Shown: positions 46,318 through 54,906 of the stretch, in pieces
Numbering within the stretch: position 1 is the stretch's first letter
Layout of the letters: every line of letters starts with the position of its first letter
Source: Streptomyces sp. DH41
GTDB taxonomy: Bacteria > Actinomycetota > Actinomycetes > Streptomycetales > Streptomycetaceae
Length of the DNA stretch: 64,000 nt
Assembly: GCF_029813785.1 (NCBI RefSeq)
Contig: NZ_JARVKY010000003.1
Coordinates: 186,001 to 250,000 of the forward strand
Direction of reading: 5' to 3'
Made by a program: the position numbers and the translations under genes
The notes under the pieces: model-generated
The model's database searches: none
Told to the model about the DNA's origin: nothing
What the model saw: the letters and a program-made list of their open reading frames with translations, nothing else

Positions 46318-47019
46318 ATGACCGCCGGCATCGACACCCCGGACCGCCGGGGCCGCACCGGACTCGACCGGACGGGCCGGGACCTGACCGGTAACCCCCG
46401 GGTCAAGGTCCGGGACGTACGGCTCCTCTCCAGCCACTGGTACGTCGAACGCACCACGACCTTCGACATCCAGCGCGCCGACGGCACCTGGAGCACCCAG
46501 GAGCGCGAGACCCACGACCGCGGCAACGGCGCCACCGTGCTGCTCTACGACGCGGAGCGCGAAACCGTACTGCTCACCCGACAGTTCCGCCTCCCCGTCT
46601 ACGTCAACGGCCACCCCGACGGCATGCTGGTCGAGACGCCCGGCGGGCTGCTCGACGACGAGGACGAGCACCCCGAGGTCGCCGTGCGGCGCGAGGTCGT
46701 CGAGGAGACCGGGCACACCGTCGGCGAGGTCCAGCACGTCTTCGACGTGTACATGAGCCCCGGCTCGGTCACCGAACGCGTCAGCTTCTACGCCGCCGCC
46801 TACGGCCCCGCCACCCGCACCCACGAGGGCGGCGGCCTGGACGAGGAGGGCGAGGACATCGAGACCCTCGAACTGCCCTTCCGTCGCGCGCTGGAGATGG
46901 TCCGCACCGGCGGGATCGCGGACGCGAAGACCATCATGCTGCTCCAGTGGGCGGCGTTGGAGGGCCCCTTCGCCCGCCCCCGCGGGGAAGACGTCCGGGG
47001 GAGCACCCGAGGCGCTTGA
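46318..47019 (+). CDS. Nudix hydrolase, NudK (GDP-mannose pyrophosphatase)-like
   Basis: The 233-residue protein has a complete Nudix box: Gly in PGGLLDDEDEHPEV followed by AVRREVVEETGH with the metal-binding glutamates. The surroundings (LLTRQFRLPVYVNGHPDGML, SPGSVTERVSFYAA) match the NudK/ADP-sugar pyrophosphatase subfamily, which hydrolyses nucleotide sugars. The first 25 residues are a variable Arg/Gly leader. Its stop lies inside the -35 box of the promoter for the aldo/keto reductase gene that follows. Confidence 0.9.
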   Translation: MTAGIDTPDRRGRTGLDRTGRDLTGNPRVKVRDVRLLSSHWYVERTTTFDIQRADGTWSTQERETHDRGNGATVLLYDAERETVLLTRQFRLPVYVNGHPDGMLVETPGGLLDDEDEHPEVAVRREVVEETGHTVGEVQHVFDVYMSPGSVTERVSFYAAAYGPATRTHEGGGLDEEGEDIETLELPFRRALEMVRTGGIADAKTIMLLQWAALEGPFARPRGEDVRGSTRGA

Positions 47020-47046
47020 CTTGAAGCGCACTTCAAACTGAAGACT
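47016..47046 (+). promoter_or_regulatory. MerR-type promoter with 19-bp spacer before the aldo/keto reductase gene
   Basis: TTGACT (47016-47021) and AAGACT (47041-47046) are separated by 19 bases, one to two more than usual. The spacer region holds the dyad TTGAAG-CGCA-CTTCAA (47021-47036). An over-long spacer with a central dyad is the hallmark of promoters twisted open by MerR-family activators. Confidence 0.75.
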
Positions 47047-47089
47047 CCCTTCGTGGCCCGGACGACCGGGCACGAAGGGGAGGAACATC

Positions 47090-48076
47090 ATGAAGTACCG
47101 CACCATCGGCACCGATCCGGCCCACCGCCGCGAGGTGAGCGTGCTCGCGCTCGGCGCGATGCTGTTCGGTTCGCTCACCGACGAGAAGACCTCCTTCGCC
47201 GTCCTCGACCGCTACGTGGAGGCCGGCGGGAACTTCATCGACACGTCCGACAACTACGCCTTCTGGACGGACGGCGGCCAGGGCGGCCAGAGTGAGGAAC
47301 TCCTTGGCCGCTGGCGGCGCAGCCGCGGCATCGGCAGCGAGATCGTCATCGCCACCAAGCTCGGCGCACGCCCGCTGGCCCCGGGCACCAGCTACACCGA
47401 CAACCCCGAGGGGCTGTCGGCCAAGGTGATCCGCGAGGCCGCCGAGCGCAGCCGGGACCGGCTCGGCGTCGACAGGCTCGACCTGCTGTACGCGCACATC
47501 GACGACCACACCGTGCCGCAGCGCGAGACCGTCGAAGGCTTCGGGGAGTTGGTCACCGAGGGCACGGTCGGACTGCTGGGCGTCAGCAACCAGGCGATGT
47601 GGCGGGTCGAACGGGCCCGCGCGCTGGCCGCCGCGGCCGGGCTGCCCGGCTACGAGGTGCTCCAGTACCAGCACAGCCACCTGCGGCCCCGGTTCGACGT
47701 ACCCAGCGAATTCTCCCCGGACGGCAGCCTCGGGCACGCCGGCCCGGAACTGCTCGGCTACCTGCGGGCGGAGCCCGCCCTGACCCTGGTCGCCTACTCA
47801 CCCCTCCTCGCCGGCGCCTACGTCCGTGAGGACAAGCCGCTGCCCCCGGACTACGACCACCCGGGCACCCCGGCCCGGCTCGCCGTGCTCCGCGACGTCG
47901 CCCGGGAGACCGGCGCGACCGTGGGCCAGGTCGTCCTCGCCTGGCAGATCGGCGGCGAGCTCCCGATCGTCCCGCTGGCCGGCGCTTCGTCGGTGGCGCA
48001 GCTGGAGGAGAACCTGGCCGCCGTGGACCTGGACCTCACGCCGGAGCAGCGGGCCCGGCTGGACGGGGTCCACTGA
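47090..48076 (+). CDS. Aldo/keto reductase
   Basis: The 328-residue NADPH-dependent oxidoreductase has a TIM-barrel AKR pattern. The tetrad is visible as Asp and Tyr in FIDTSDNYAF, Lys in IVIATKLGAR and His in LLYAHIDDH. The C-terminal ELPIVPLAGASSVAQLEENL binds the cofactor. It reduces an aldehyde or ketone that is not known. GGGGAGGAA lies just before the ATG. Expression is likely to depend on a MerR-type activator acting at 47016-47046; no MerR gene adjoins. The 3' end converges on the GntR gene with five bases between. Confidence 0.92.
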   Translation: MKYRTIGTDPAHRREVSVLALGAMLFGSLTDEKTSFAVLDRYVEAGGNFIDTSDNYAFWTDGGQGGQSEELLGRWRRSRGIGSEIVIATKLGARPLAPGTSYTDNPEGLSAKVIREAAERSRDRLGVDRLDLLYAHIDDHTVPQRETVEGFGELVTEGTVGLLGVSNQAMWRVERARALAAAAGLPGYEVLQYQHSHLRPRFDVPSEFSPDGSLGHAGPELLGYLRAEPALTLVAYSPLLAGAYVREDKPLPPDYDHPGTPARLAVLRDVARETGATVGQVVLAWQIGGELPIVPLAGASSVAQLEENLAAVDLDLTPEQRARLDGVH

Positions 48077-48081
48077 CGGCG

Positions 48082-48867
48082 TCACGACCTGACCAGCAGC
48101 TGGAAGTCGAACGCGTACCGGGACGCGCGGTACAGGTGCGTCCCGTACTCGACCGGCCGCCCGGTGTCGTCGTACGCCGTGCGCCGCATGGTCAGCAGTG
48201 CGGCGCCCTCCTCCTCGTCCAGGCGGCCCGCCTCCTCGCGGGTGGCCGTGCGGGCGCCCACGGTCTGGCGGGCGCTGTGCAGGGTGATGCCGGACGCGCG
48301 CATCACGCGGTACAGGCCGGTCGACTCCAGCCGGGCGTCGTCGAGGTCCAGCAGGGCCGCCGGCAGGTAGTTGCACAGCAGCGCGACCGGCTGGCCGTGG
48401 GTGAGCCGCAGCCGCTCCAGGACGGTGACCTCGCCCCCCTCCACGACGCCGAGGGCCTCCGCCACGTCGGCGGGGGCGGGGACGCCCTCGTTGCGCACCA
48501 CCCGCGTGCTGGGTCCCTGTCCGGCCGCCTCCAGGTCGTCGTAGAGGCTGCTCAGCTCCAGGGGGCGCCTGACCTGGCTGTGCACGACCTGCGTGCCGAC
48601 TCCGCGCCGCCGGACCAGCAGCCCCTTGTCGACCAGGGACTGGATGGCCTGGCGGACGGTCGGGCGGGACAGGCCGAGGCGGACGGAGAGGTCCACCTCG
48701 TTGCCCAGCAGGTTTCCCGGGGCGAGGACACCTCCTTCTATCGCCGCCTCCAACTGCCGGGCGAGCTGGTAGTACAGCGGCACCGGACTGCCCCGGTCCA
48801 GGGCGAAGTCCAGGGTGCTGAGCGCGGGGACCGTCACCGCACGTGCCGGGTCGCCGGTTCTCGCCAT
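48082..48867 (-). CDS. GntR-family regulator (HutC/UTRA type), probable inositol-locus regulator
   Basis: The 261-residue protein has an N-terminal GntR winged helix at about residues 25-95 (LGNEVDLSVRLGLSRPTVRQ, then AIQSLVDKGLLVRRRG) and a C-terminal UTRA ligand-binding domain (VTVLERLRLTHGQPVALLCN; YDDTGRPVEYGTHLYRASRY). ATG 48867 has GGGAGGT upstream. It is the last gene of the leftward iolC-aldolase-iolB-iolD set, 32 bases after iolD. This position makes it the best candidate for the repressor that binds the 13-bp sites at 53709-53770. The effector may be an inositol catabolite. Confidence 0.9.
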   Translation of the reverse strand: MARTGDPARAVTVPALSTLDFALDRGSPVPLYYQLARQLEAAIEGGVLAPGNLLGNEVDLSVRLGLSRPTVRQAIQSLVDKGLLVRRRGVGTQVVHSQVRRPLELSSLYDDLEAAGQGPSTRVVRNEGVPAPADVAEALGVVEGGEVTVLERLRLTHGQPVALLCNYLPAALLDLDDARLESTGLYRVMRASGITLHSARQTVGARTATREEAGRLDEEEGAALLTMRRTAYDDTGRPVEYGTHLYRASRYAFDFQLLVRS

Positions 48868-48899
48868 GGACGTACCTCCCTCGCGTAGGTGACGGCACC

Positions 48900-50804
48900 T
48901 CAGAGATGGCGGCGGCGATCGGCGACCGCCCGCTCGTACTCCGCGCGGGCGTGGGTGGCGGGCTCGCGGTCGGACACCTCGGCCACCGGCACGTCCCACC
49001 AGGCCTCGGCGGGGGGAGCGGTCGGCGTCGGGTCGGTCTCCACGTAGACGCACGTCGGACGGTCCGACGAGCGGGCCGCCCGCAGGGCTTCGCGCAGCTC
49101 GCGCACCGTCTTGGCGCGCAGTACGTCCATGCCGAGGCTGGCCGCGTTGGCGGCGAGGTCGAGGGGGAGCGGGGCACCCGTGAAGGTGCCGTCGGCGGCC
49201 CGGTGGCGGTACGCCGTGCCGAAGCGCTCGGCGCCCACCGACTCGGACAGGCCGCCGATGGAGGCGTAGCCGTGGTTCTGCACCAGGACCAGTTTGACCG
49301 GCAGGTTCTCCTGGACGGCGGTGACGATCTCCGTCGGGTTCATCAGGTAGGTGCCGTCGCCGACCAGGGCCCACACCGGGGTGCCGGGCGCGGCCTGCTG
49401 GACGCCGAGCGCGGCCGGGATCTCGTAGCCCATGCAGGAGTAGCCGTACTCCAGGTGGTACTGGCGCGGGGAGCGGGCGCGCCACAGCTTGTGCAGGTCG
49501 CCGGGGAGCGAGCCGGCCGCGTTGATCACCACGTCCTCGTCGCCGACGACCGCGTCCAGCGCGCCCAGCACCTGCGTCTGGGTCGGCACGGCACCGTCGT
49601 CGTCGGCGCGGAACGCCGCCCGCACCGTCTCGTCCCACCGGGCCTTGCCGGCGCCGTACTCGGTCTCGTACGACGTGTCCACCCGATGACCGGAAAGCGC
49701 CTCCGCCAGTGCCGTGAGACCCGCCCGCGCGTCGCAGACCAGGGTGCGGGCGGCGAGCTTGTGGGCGTCGAAGGCGGTGATGTTGAGGTTGAGGAAGCGG
49801 ACCTCCGGGCGCTGGAAGAGGGTTCCGGAGGCGGTGGTGAAGTCCGTGTAGCGGGTGCCGACCCCGATCACCAGGTCGGCGGTGCGGGCGAGGTCGTCGC
49901 TGACGGCTGTGCCGGTGTGGCCGATGCCGCCCAGGTCGGCCGGGTGGTCGTGGCGCAGGGCGCCCTTGCCGGCCTGGGTGGAGGCGACGGGGATGCCGGT
50001 GGCGTCCACCAGCGCCTTCAGCGCGTCCTCGGCCTCGCTGTGGTGGACGCCGCCGCCCGCGACGATCAGGGGGCGATCGGCGGCGCGGATCGCCCGCACC
50101 GCCTCGGCGAGCTCCTCCGGGTCGGGGGCCGGACGGCGCACCCGCCAGACGCGGTCGGCGAAGAATTCCCGCGGCCAGTCGTACGCCTCCGCCTGCACGT
50201 CCTGGGGGAGCGCGAGGGTGACCGCGCCGGTCTCGGCCGGGTCGGTCAGCACGCGCATCGCCTGGAGCGCGGAGGCGACGAGGGCCTCGGGGCGGGTGAC
50301 GCGGTCGAAGTACCGGGACACGGGGCGCAGGGTGTCGTTGACGGAGACGTCGGCCTCGACCGGGTGTTCCAGCTGCTGGAGCAGGGGGTCGGCGGCGTGC
50401 GAGGCGAAGTAGTCGCCGGGCAGGAGAAGGACCGGCAGGCGGTTGACGGTGGCGAGTGCGGCGCCGGTGACCAGATTGGTGGCGCCGGGGCCGATGGACG
50501 TCGTCACCGCCTGCGCGGACAGGCGGTTCAGCTGGCGGGCGTGACCCACGGCCGCGTGCACCATGGCCTGTTCGCTGCGGCCCTGGTGGTACGGCATGAC
50601 GGGGGGAGCGGGGGATGCCCCTCCACTGGGCACGGTGGCGTACTCGACGAGTGCCTGGCCGAGGCCGGCCACGTTGCCGTGGCCGAAGATGCCCCAGGTG
50701 CCGGCGATCAGCCGGCGCCGTACGCCGTCGCGTTCGGTGTACTGGGCGGCCAGGAAGCGCACCAGGGCCTGGGCGGTGGTCAGTCGGCGGGTGACGGCGC
50801 TCAT
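48900..50804 (-). CDS. iolD: 3D-(3,5/4)-trihydroxycyclohexane-1,2-dione acylhydrolase
   Basis: The 634-residue thiamine diphosphate enzyme opens the ring of the trihydroxycyclohexanedione to 5-deoxy-glucuronate in myo-inositol breakdown. The order is typical: Pyr domain with IFGHGNVAGLGQALVE and TSIGPGATNLVTGAA, a central domain with PLIVAGGGVHHSEAEDAL, and the PP domain with VGDGTYLMNPTEIVTAVQEN (GDG to N thiamine motif). ATG 50804 has GGAGAGG upstream and overlaps the iolB stop by four bases. The size matches the family. Confidence 0.95.
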   Translation of the reverse strand: MSAVTRRLTTAQALVRFLAAQYTERDGVRRRLIAGTWGIFGHGNVAGLGQALVEYATVPSGGASPAPPVMPYHQGRSEQAMVHAAVGHARQLNRLSAQAVTTSIGPGATNLVTGAALATVNRLPVLLLPGDYFASHAADPLLQQLEHPVEADVSVNDTLRPVSRYFDRVTRPEALVASALQAMRVLTDPAETGAVTLALPQDVQAEAYDWPREFFADRVWRVRRPAPDPEELAEAVRAIRAADRPLIVAGGGVHHSEAEDALKALVDATGIPVASTQAGKGALRHDHPADLGGIGHTGTAVSDDLARTADLVIGVGTRYTDFTTASGTLFQRPEVRFLNLNITAFDAHKLAARTLVCDARAGLTALAEALSGHRVDTSYETEYGAGKARWDETVRAAFRADDDGAVPTQTQVLGALDAVVGDEDVVINAAGSLPGDLHKLWRARSPRQYHLEYGYSCMGYEIPAALGVQQAAPGTPVWALVGDGTYLMNPTEIVTAVQENLPVKLVLVQNHGYASIGGLSESVGAERFGTAYRHRAADGTFTGAPLPLDLAANAASLGMDVLRAKTVRELREALRAARSSDRPTCVYVETDPTPTAPPAEAWWDVPVAEVSDREPATHARAEYERAVADRRRHL

Positions 50805-51718
50805 GCGGACCTCTCCGGTGCGGTGTAGAGGGGGAGCCGGGGGTCGACGGGCCGGTCCGGCCAGGTGTCGCGGATCCAGGCGTGGTCGGGGTGGTCGCGG
50901 ATCAGCCAGGCGCGTTCGGTTCCCGGGCCGGCCATGACGTTGAGGTAGTACATGTGGTGGCCGGGGACGGCCATCGACGGTCCGTGCCAGCCGTCGGGGA
51001 TCAACACGACGTCCCCGTCGCGCACCTCGGCCAGTACGTCCGTGCCCCGCCCCTGCCCGGAGGGGGAGACCCGCTGGTAGCCGAGGCCGGGGACGCCTTC
51101 GTGGCCGGCGAACTCGAAGTAGTAGATCTCCTCCAGCACCGACTCCTTTCCGGGGCGGTGCTCGTCGTGTTTGTGCGGCGGGAAGGAGGACCAGTTCCCA
51201 CCCGGGGTGATCACCTCGACCGCGATGAGCTTGTCGCACTCGAAGCCCTGTCCATCACCGCCTCCGGCGGGGGCCGCCGCCCCGAAGTTGTTGACCTGCC
51301 GTGAGCAGTTCCCGGTGCCCCGCAGCTCCACCGGCACCGAGGACGCCGGGCCGTAGCGGGCGGGCAGGCGGCGGGTGCAGCGGGCGCCGGTGAGGGCGAA
51401 CCGGCCGCCGCCGGCCGAGGTCACCGTCGTACGGGAGTCGCGCGGTACGTACGCGAAGTCGCTGACGCCGCTGAACACGCTGTCGCGGCCGTCGAGTTCG
51501 AAGGTGTTCTGACCGAAGTCGTCCGCGGTGGCGACGGTGCAGCCGCCGCTGAGCGGGAGGACGATCCACTCGCTGTCGCCGCTGTCGAAGGTGTGGCCGC
51601 CGCCGGGGGGCAGGTGGAGCACACGCAGGCTGGAGTGGCCCCAGCCGGCCTTCTCGGGTGTCACGTCGACGGCCAGGGCGCCGTTCGCGGCCTTGCCCGC
51701 CGGAAGGTGATACGTCAT
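50801..51718 (-). CDS. iolB: 5-deoxy-glucuronate isomerase
   Basis: The 305-residue double-cupin protein converts 5-deoxy-glucuronate to 5-dehydro-2-deoxy-gluconate. It begins MTYHLPAGKAANGALAVDV and has the metal-site block PHKHDEHRPGKESVLEEIYY, cited in full length of 20, and the later DGWHGPSMAVPGHHMYY. Two starts compete: ATG 51718, the usual family N terminus with GAGGAG-rich sequence upstream, and GTG 51781, which overlaps the preceding stop by four bases but adds 21 Glu/Asp/His-rich residues. I prefer 51718; the upstream purine-rich stretch may simply be a repeated ribosome site. It is translationally coupled to iolD. Confidence 0.93.
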   Translation of the reverse strand: MTYHLPAGKAANGALAVDVTPEKAGWGHSSLRVLHLPPGGGHTFDSGDSEWIVLPLSGGCTVATADDFGQNTFELDGRDSVFSGVSDFAYVPRDSRTTVTSAGGGRFALTGARCTRRLPARYGPASSVPVELRGTGNCSRQVNNFGAAAPAGGGDGQGFECDKLIAVEVITPGGNWSSFPPHKHDEHRPGKESVLEEIYYFEFAGHEGVPGLGYQRVSPSGQGRGTDVLAEVRDGDVVLIPDGWHGPSMAVPGHHMYYLNVMAGPGTERAWLIRDHPDHAWIRDTWPDRPVDPRLPLYTAPERSA

Positions 51719-51777
51719 CTCCTCGTCCCTCTCCTCGTCCCTGTCCTGGTGAGTCTCTTCGTGGGCCTCCTCGTGGG

Positions 51778-52665
51778 TCACAGCAGTCCGACCGCCGTGT
51801 CCACCGCCTGTTCCACGCTGCCCTCGGCCGGGTAGAGCAGCGAGCGGCCGACGACCATGCCCTGCACGGTGGGCAGCCTGAGCGCCTTGCGCCAGCGCTC
51901 GTACGCGGCGGCCTGGTCCGCCGGTGAGCCGCCTATGTCACCGCCGAGCAGGACGGCCGGCAGCGTGGAGGTCTCCAGGACCTCGCCCATGTCGTCCGGG
52001 TCGTGCGTGACGGGCAGTTTCAGCCAGGTGTAGGCGGAGGTGCCGCCCAGGCCCGAGGCGATGGCGACGGAGCGGGTGACGGCCTCGGCGGACAGATCGT
52101 TGCGGACCCGGCCCGCGATCCGGCGGGATATGAACGGCTCGACGAACAGCGGCAGTTCGTGTGCGGCCATGGCGTCGACCGCACGGGCGCTCGCCTCCAG
52201 CGTGGCCAGCGAACCGGGGTCGTCGTAGTCGATGCGCAGCAGCAGCTTGCCCGCGTCGAAGCGCAGGCGGGCGATGTCCTCGGCGCGGTGGCCGGTGAAG
52301 CGGTCGTCCATCTCGAAGGAGGCGCCCGCGAGGCCGCCGCGGTTCATCGAGCCCATGACGACCTTGTTCTCCAGCACTCCGAGCAGCAGCAGGTCCTCCA
52401 GCACGTCGGCGGTGGCGAGTACTCCGTCGACGCCGGGCCGGGACAGCGCGGTGCACAGGCGTTCCAGCAGGTCGGCCCGGTTGGCCATGGCGAGCCCGCG
52501 GTCGCCGACGCCGAGGGCGCCGCGCGCCGGATGGTCGGCGGCCACGATCATCAGGCGGCCGGAGCCGCCGACCAGCGGGCGGCGTACCCGGCGGGCCGCC
52601 GCCTCGGCGATGGCCTCCGGGTGCCGGGCTCTGACCGTGGTGAGGTCGGGGATGCTGAGGGACAA
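51778..52665 (-). CDS. Cgl0158-type (beta/alpha)8-barrel aldolase, probable IolJ replacement
   Basis: The 295-residue protein has a TIM-barrel aldolase pattern with LMIVAADHPARGALGVGDRG near the start, LLLRIDYDDPGSLATLEASA, and the Lys in AYTWLKLPVTHDPDD as candidate Schiff-base residue. The same kind of protein occurs in inositol clusters of other actinomycetes. Its place between iolC and iolB suggests that it cleaves 5-dehydro-2-deoxy-gluconate 6-phosphate to glyceraldehyde-like and malonate semialdehyde products, the IolJ step; this is inference. The TTG start at 52665 has GGAG nine bases upstream. Confidence 0.85.
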   Translation of the reverse strand: MSLSIPDLTTVRARHPEAIAEAAARRVRRPLVGGSGRLMIVAADHPARGALGVGDRGLAMANRADLLERLCTALSRPGVDGVLATADVLEDLLLLGVLENKVVMGSMNRGGLAGASFEMDDRFTGHRAEDIARLRFDAGKLLLRIDYDDPGSLATLEASARAVDAMAAHELPLFVEPFISRRIAGRVRNDLSAEAVTRSVAIASGLGGTSAYTWLKLPVTHDPDDMGEVLETSTLPAVLLGGDIGGSPADQAAAYERWRKALRLPTVQGMVVGRSLLYPAEGSVEQAVDTAVGLL

Positions 52666-52678
52666 GGCGTTGCTCCGT

Positions 52679-53641
52679 TCAGGGAGTGGCTCGCGCGAGG
52701 AGGTCGTCGACCTCGGCCTCGGTGGGCATCGCGGAGGAGCAGGCGAGACGGGAGGCGACGAGGGCGCCGGCGGCGTTGGCGTACCGCATGGTCCGCTCCA
52801 GGTCCCAGCCGGAGAGCAGACCGTGGCAGAGCGAGCCGCCGAACGCGTCGCCCGCGCCGAGGCCGTTGACCACCTCGACCGCCACCGGCGGAACCTCGGC
52901 GCTCCGGCCGTCGCGGTGCACGGCGAGGACGCCCTTCGGGCCCTGCTTGACGACGGCCAGTTCGACACCGGCCGCCAGCAGTGCCTCGGCGCAGGCACGC
53001 GGCTCGCGTACGCCCGTGGCGATCTCACACTCGTCGAGGTTGCCGACCGCGACGGTCGCGTGCCGGAGCGCCTCGGCGTAGTAGGGGCGGGCCTGGTCGG
53101 GGTCGGTCCAGAACATCGGGCGCCAGTCCAGGTCGAAGACCGTGGTGCCGGCCTTGGCGCGGTGTGCCAGAGCGGCCAGGGTCGCCGTACGGCTCGGCTC
53201 CTCACTCAGTCCGGTGCCGGTGATCCAGAAGACGGTGGCCGCGCGGATCGCGTCGAGGTCCAGCTCCTCCAGGTGGATCTCCAGGTCGGGGGCCTTGGGA
53301 CGGCGGTAGAAGTACAGCGGGAAGTCGTCCGGCGGGAAGATCTCGCAGAACGTCACGGGGGTCGGGTAGGCGGCGACCGGGGTGACCCAGCGGTCGTCGA
53401 CGCCGAACTCTTTCAAAGCCCGGTGCAGATAGCCGCCGAACGGGTCGTCGCCCGTGCGGGTGACGACGGCCGTGGCACGGCCGAGACGGGCGGCGGCCAC
53501 CGCCACGTTGGCGGCCGAACCGCCGAGGAACTTGCCGAAGGTCTCAACCTCCGCCAGGGGTACGCCCGTCTGCAAGGGATAGAGATCGACTCCGATGCGG
53601 CCCATCGTGATCAGATCGAAACGCGGGACTGACTCGGCCAT
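52679..53641 (-). CDS. iolC: 5-dehydro-2-deoxygluconokinase
   Basis: The 320-residue PfkB kinase phosphorylates 5-dehydro-2-deoxy-gluconate. It has GRIGVDLYPLQTGVPLAEVE and KFLGGSAANVAVAAARLGR at the sugar site and the catalytic NGLGAGDAFGGSLCHGLL near the C terminus. ATG 53641 has GAGGAG upstream. It is the first gene of the leftward iol operon; its promoter lies in the shared control region at 53700-53780. The aldolase gene starts 13 bases after its stop. Confidence 0.93.
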   Translation of the reverse strand: MAESVPRFDLITMGRIGVDLYPLQTGVPLAEVETFGKFLGGSAANVAVAAARLGRATAVVTRTGDDPFGGYLHRALKEFGVDDRWVTPVAAYPTPVTFCEIFPPDDFPLYFYRRPKAPDLEIHLEELDLDAIRAATVFWITGTGLSEEPSRTATLAALAHRAKAGTTVFDLDWRPMFWTDPDQARPYYAEALRHATVAVGNLDECEIATGVREPRACAEALLAAGVELAVVKQGPKGVLAVHRDGRSAEVPPVAVEVVNGLGAGDAFGGSLCHGLLSGWDLERTMRYANAAGALVASRLACSSAMPTEAEVDDLLARATP

Positions 53642-53708
53642 GTGCGACGCTCCTCGGGCTGGGCGGGGGGCCTGCCGCCTCCCAGGTGTATGACTCCGAG
53701 GCGACCGT

Positions 53709-53770
53709 GTCAATACTTTGTACTTACATTCGGACCTGTGAGTGAAATGATGTCTTGACAAAGTATTGAC
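53709..53770. promoter_or_regulatory. Paired mirror-image operators of the divergent iol operons
   Basis: GTCAATACTTTGT (53709-53721) and ACAAAGTATTGAC (53758-53770) are perfect inverted copies, 36 bases apart. Each includes a TTGACA or its complement, so both may overlap -35 boxes of the divergent iolC and ABC-importer promoters. The GntR protein encoded at 48082-48867 is the likely binder. The rest of the 239-base space holds no gene. Confidence 0.75.
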
Positions 53771-53880
53771 AGCGGGCGTCTCAAGGACTTGTATCCGGAC
53801 CCAGCGCAGCAACAGCCGTTCTTCTCCGGTCTGGCACACGGCTTCCCGTCGCACAGTCGCACAGTGAGGTGCAGGAAAAG

Positions 53881-54906
53881 ATGGACCGCTCTTCGCACGC
53901 CCGCTCCCGCGGATTCGCCCCCGCCGTGGCTTTGGCCGCCGCCGCCGCGGCCCTGACCCTCGCCGGCTGCTCGAGCAGCTCGGGCGGGAAGGAGGCCGAC
54001 GAGAAGGGTGACTCGGGCGCCTCCGCGGGCAAGGCGAACACCCCTCGCATGACCGTCGCCCTGGTCACCCACCAGGCGGCCGGCGACACCTTCTGGGACA
54101 TCGTCCGCAAGGGAGCGGAGGCCGCCGCCGCCAAGGACAACATCAAGCTCGTCTACTCCGCCGACCCGAACGCGGGCAACCAGGCCAACCTGGTGCAGAA
54201 CGCGATCGACCAGAAGGTCGACGGCATCGCCGTCACCCTCGCCAAGCCGGACGCCCTCAGAAGCGTCCTCGGCAAGGCCGAGAAGGCCGGCATACCCGTG
54301 GTCGGGCTCAACTCCGGCCTCGCGGACTGGAAGAAGCTCGGCCTGATGGAGTTCTTCGGCCAGGACGAGACCGTGGCCGGCGAGGCGCTCGGCAAGCGGC
54401 TGAACGAGGACGGCGCCAAGAACGCCGTCTGTGTGATCCACGAACAGGGCAACGTCGGCCTCACCCAGCGCTGCGACGGCGTGAAGAAGACCTTCGAGGG
54501 CTCGATCGAGAACCTCTACGTCAACGGCACCGACATGCCCTCGGTGAAGTCGACCATCACCGCCAAGCTCAAGCAGGACGGCGACATCGACCATCTCGTC
54601 ACCCTCGGCGCCCCGTTCGCCATGACGGCCGTGCAGTCGGTGGCCGAGGGCGGCAGCAAGGCCAAGGTCGCCACCTTCGACCTCAACAAGGAACTGACCG
54701 GCGCCATCGAGAAGGGCGACATCGAGTTCGCCGTCGACCAGCAGCCCTACCTCCAGGGCTACCTCGCGGTCGACGGCCTGTGGCTCTACGAGAACAACGG
54801 CAACTACAGCGGCGGCGGTGAGCAGCCGGTGCTGACCGGCCCGGCCTTCGTCGACAAGTCCAACGTGAAGGCCGTCGCCGAGTTCGCCTCGAAGGGCACC
54901 CGGTGA
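53881..54906 (+). CDS. Sugar ABC transporter substrate-binding lipoprotein, probably for inositol
   Basis: The 341-residue periplasmic-binding protein of the ribose/inositol class is exported as a lipoprotein (lipobox LAGC about residue 30 after an Ala-rich signal). It shows THQAAGDTFWDIVRKGAEAA, VDGIAVTLAKPDALRSVLGK and QQPYLQGYLAVDGLWLYENN, typical of RbsB-like proteins. ATG 53881 has AGGAAAAG upstream. It heads a rightward operon with permease, ATPase and iolE, next to the divergent iol genes, so a polyol such as myo-inositol is the expected ligand. Confidence 0.92.
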   Translation: MDRSSHARSRGFAPAVALAAAAAALTLAGCSSSSGGKEADEKGDSGASAGKANTPRMTVALVTHQAAGDTFWDIVRKGAEAAAAKDNIKLVYSADPNAGNQANLVQNAIDQKVDGIAVTLAKPDALRSVLGKAEKAGIPVVGLNSGLADWKKLGLMEFFGQDETVAGEALGKRLNEDGAKNAVCVIHEQGNVGLTQRCDGVKKTFEGSIENLYVNGTDMPSVKSTITAKLKQDGDIDHLVTLGAPFAMTAVQSVAEGGSKAKVATFDLNKELTGAIEKGDIEFAVDQQPYLQGYLAVDGLWLYENNGNYSGGGEQPVLTGPAFVDKSNVKAVAEFASKGTR

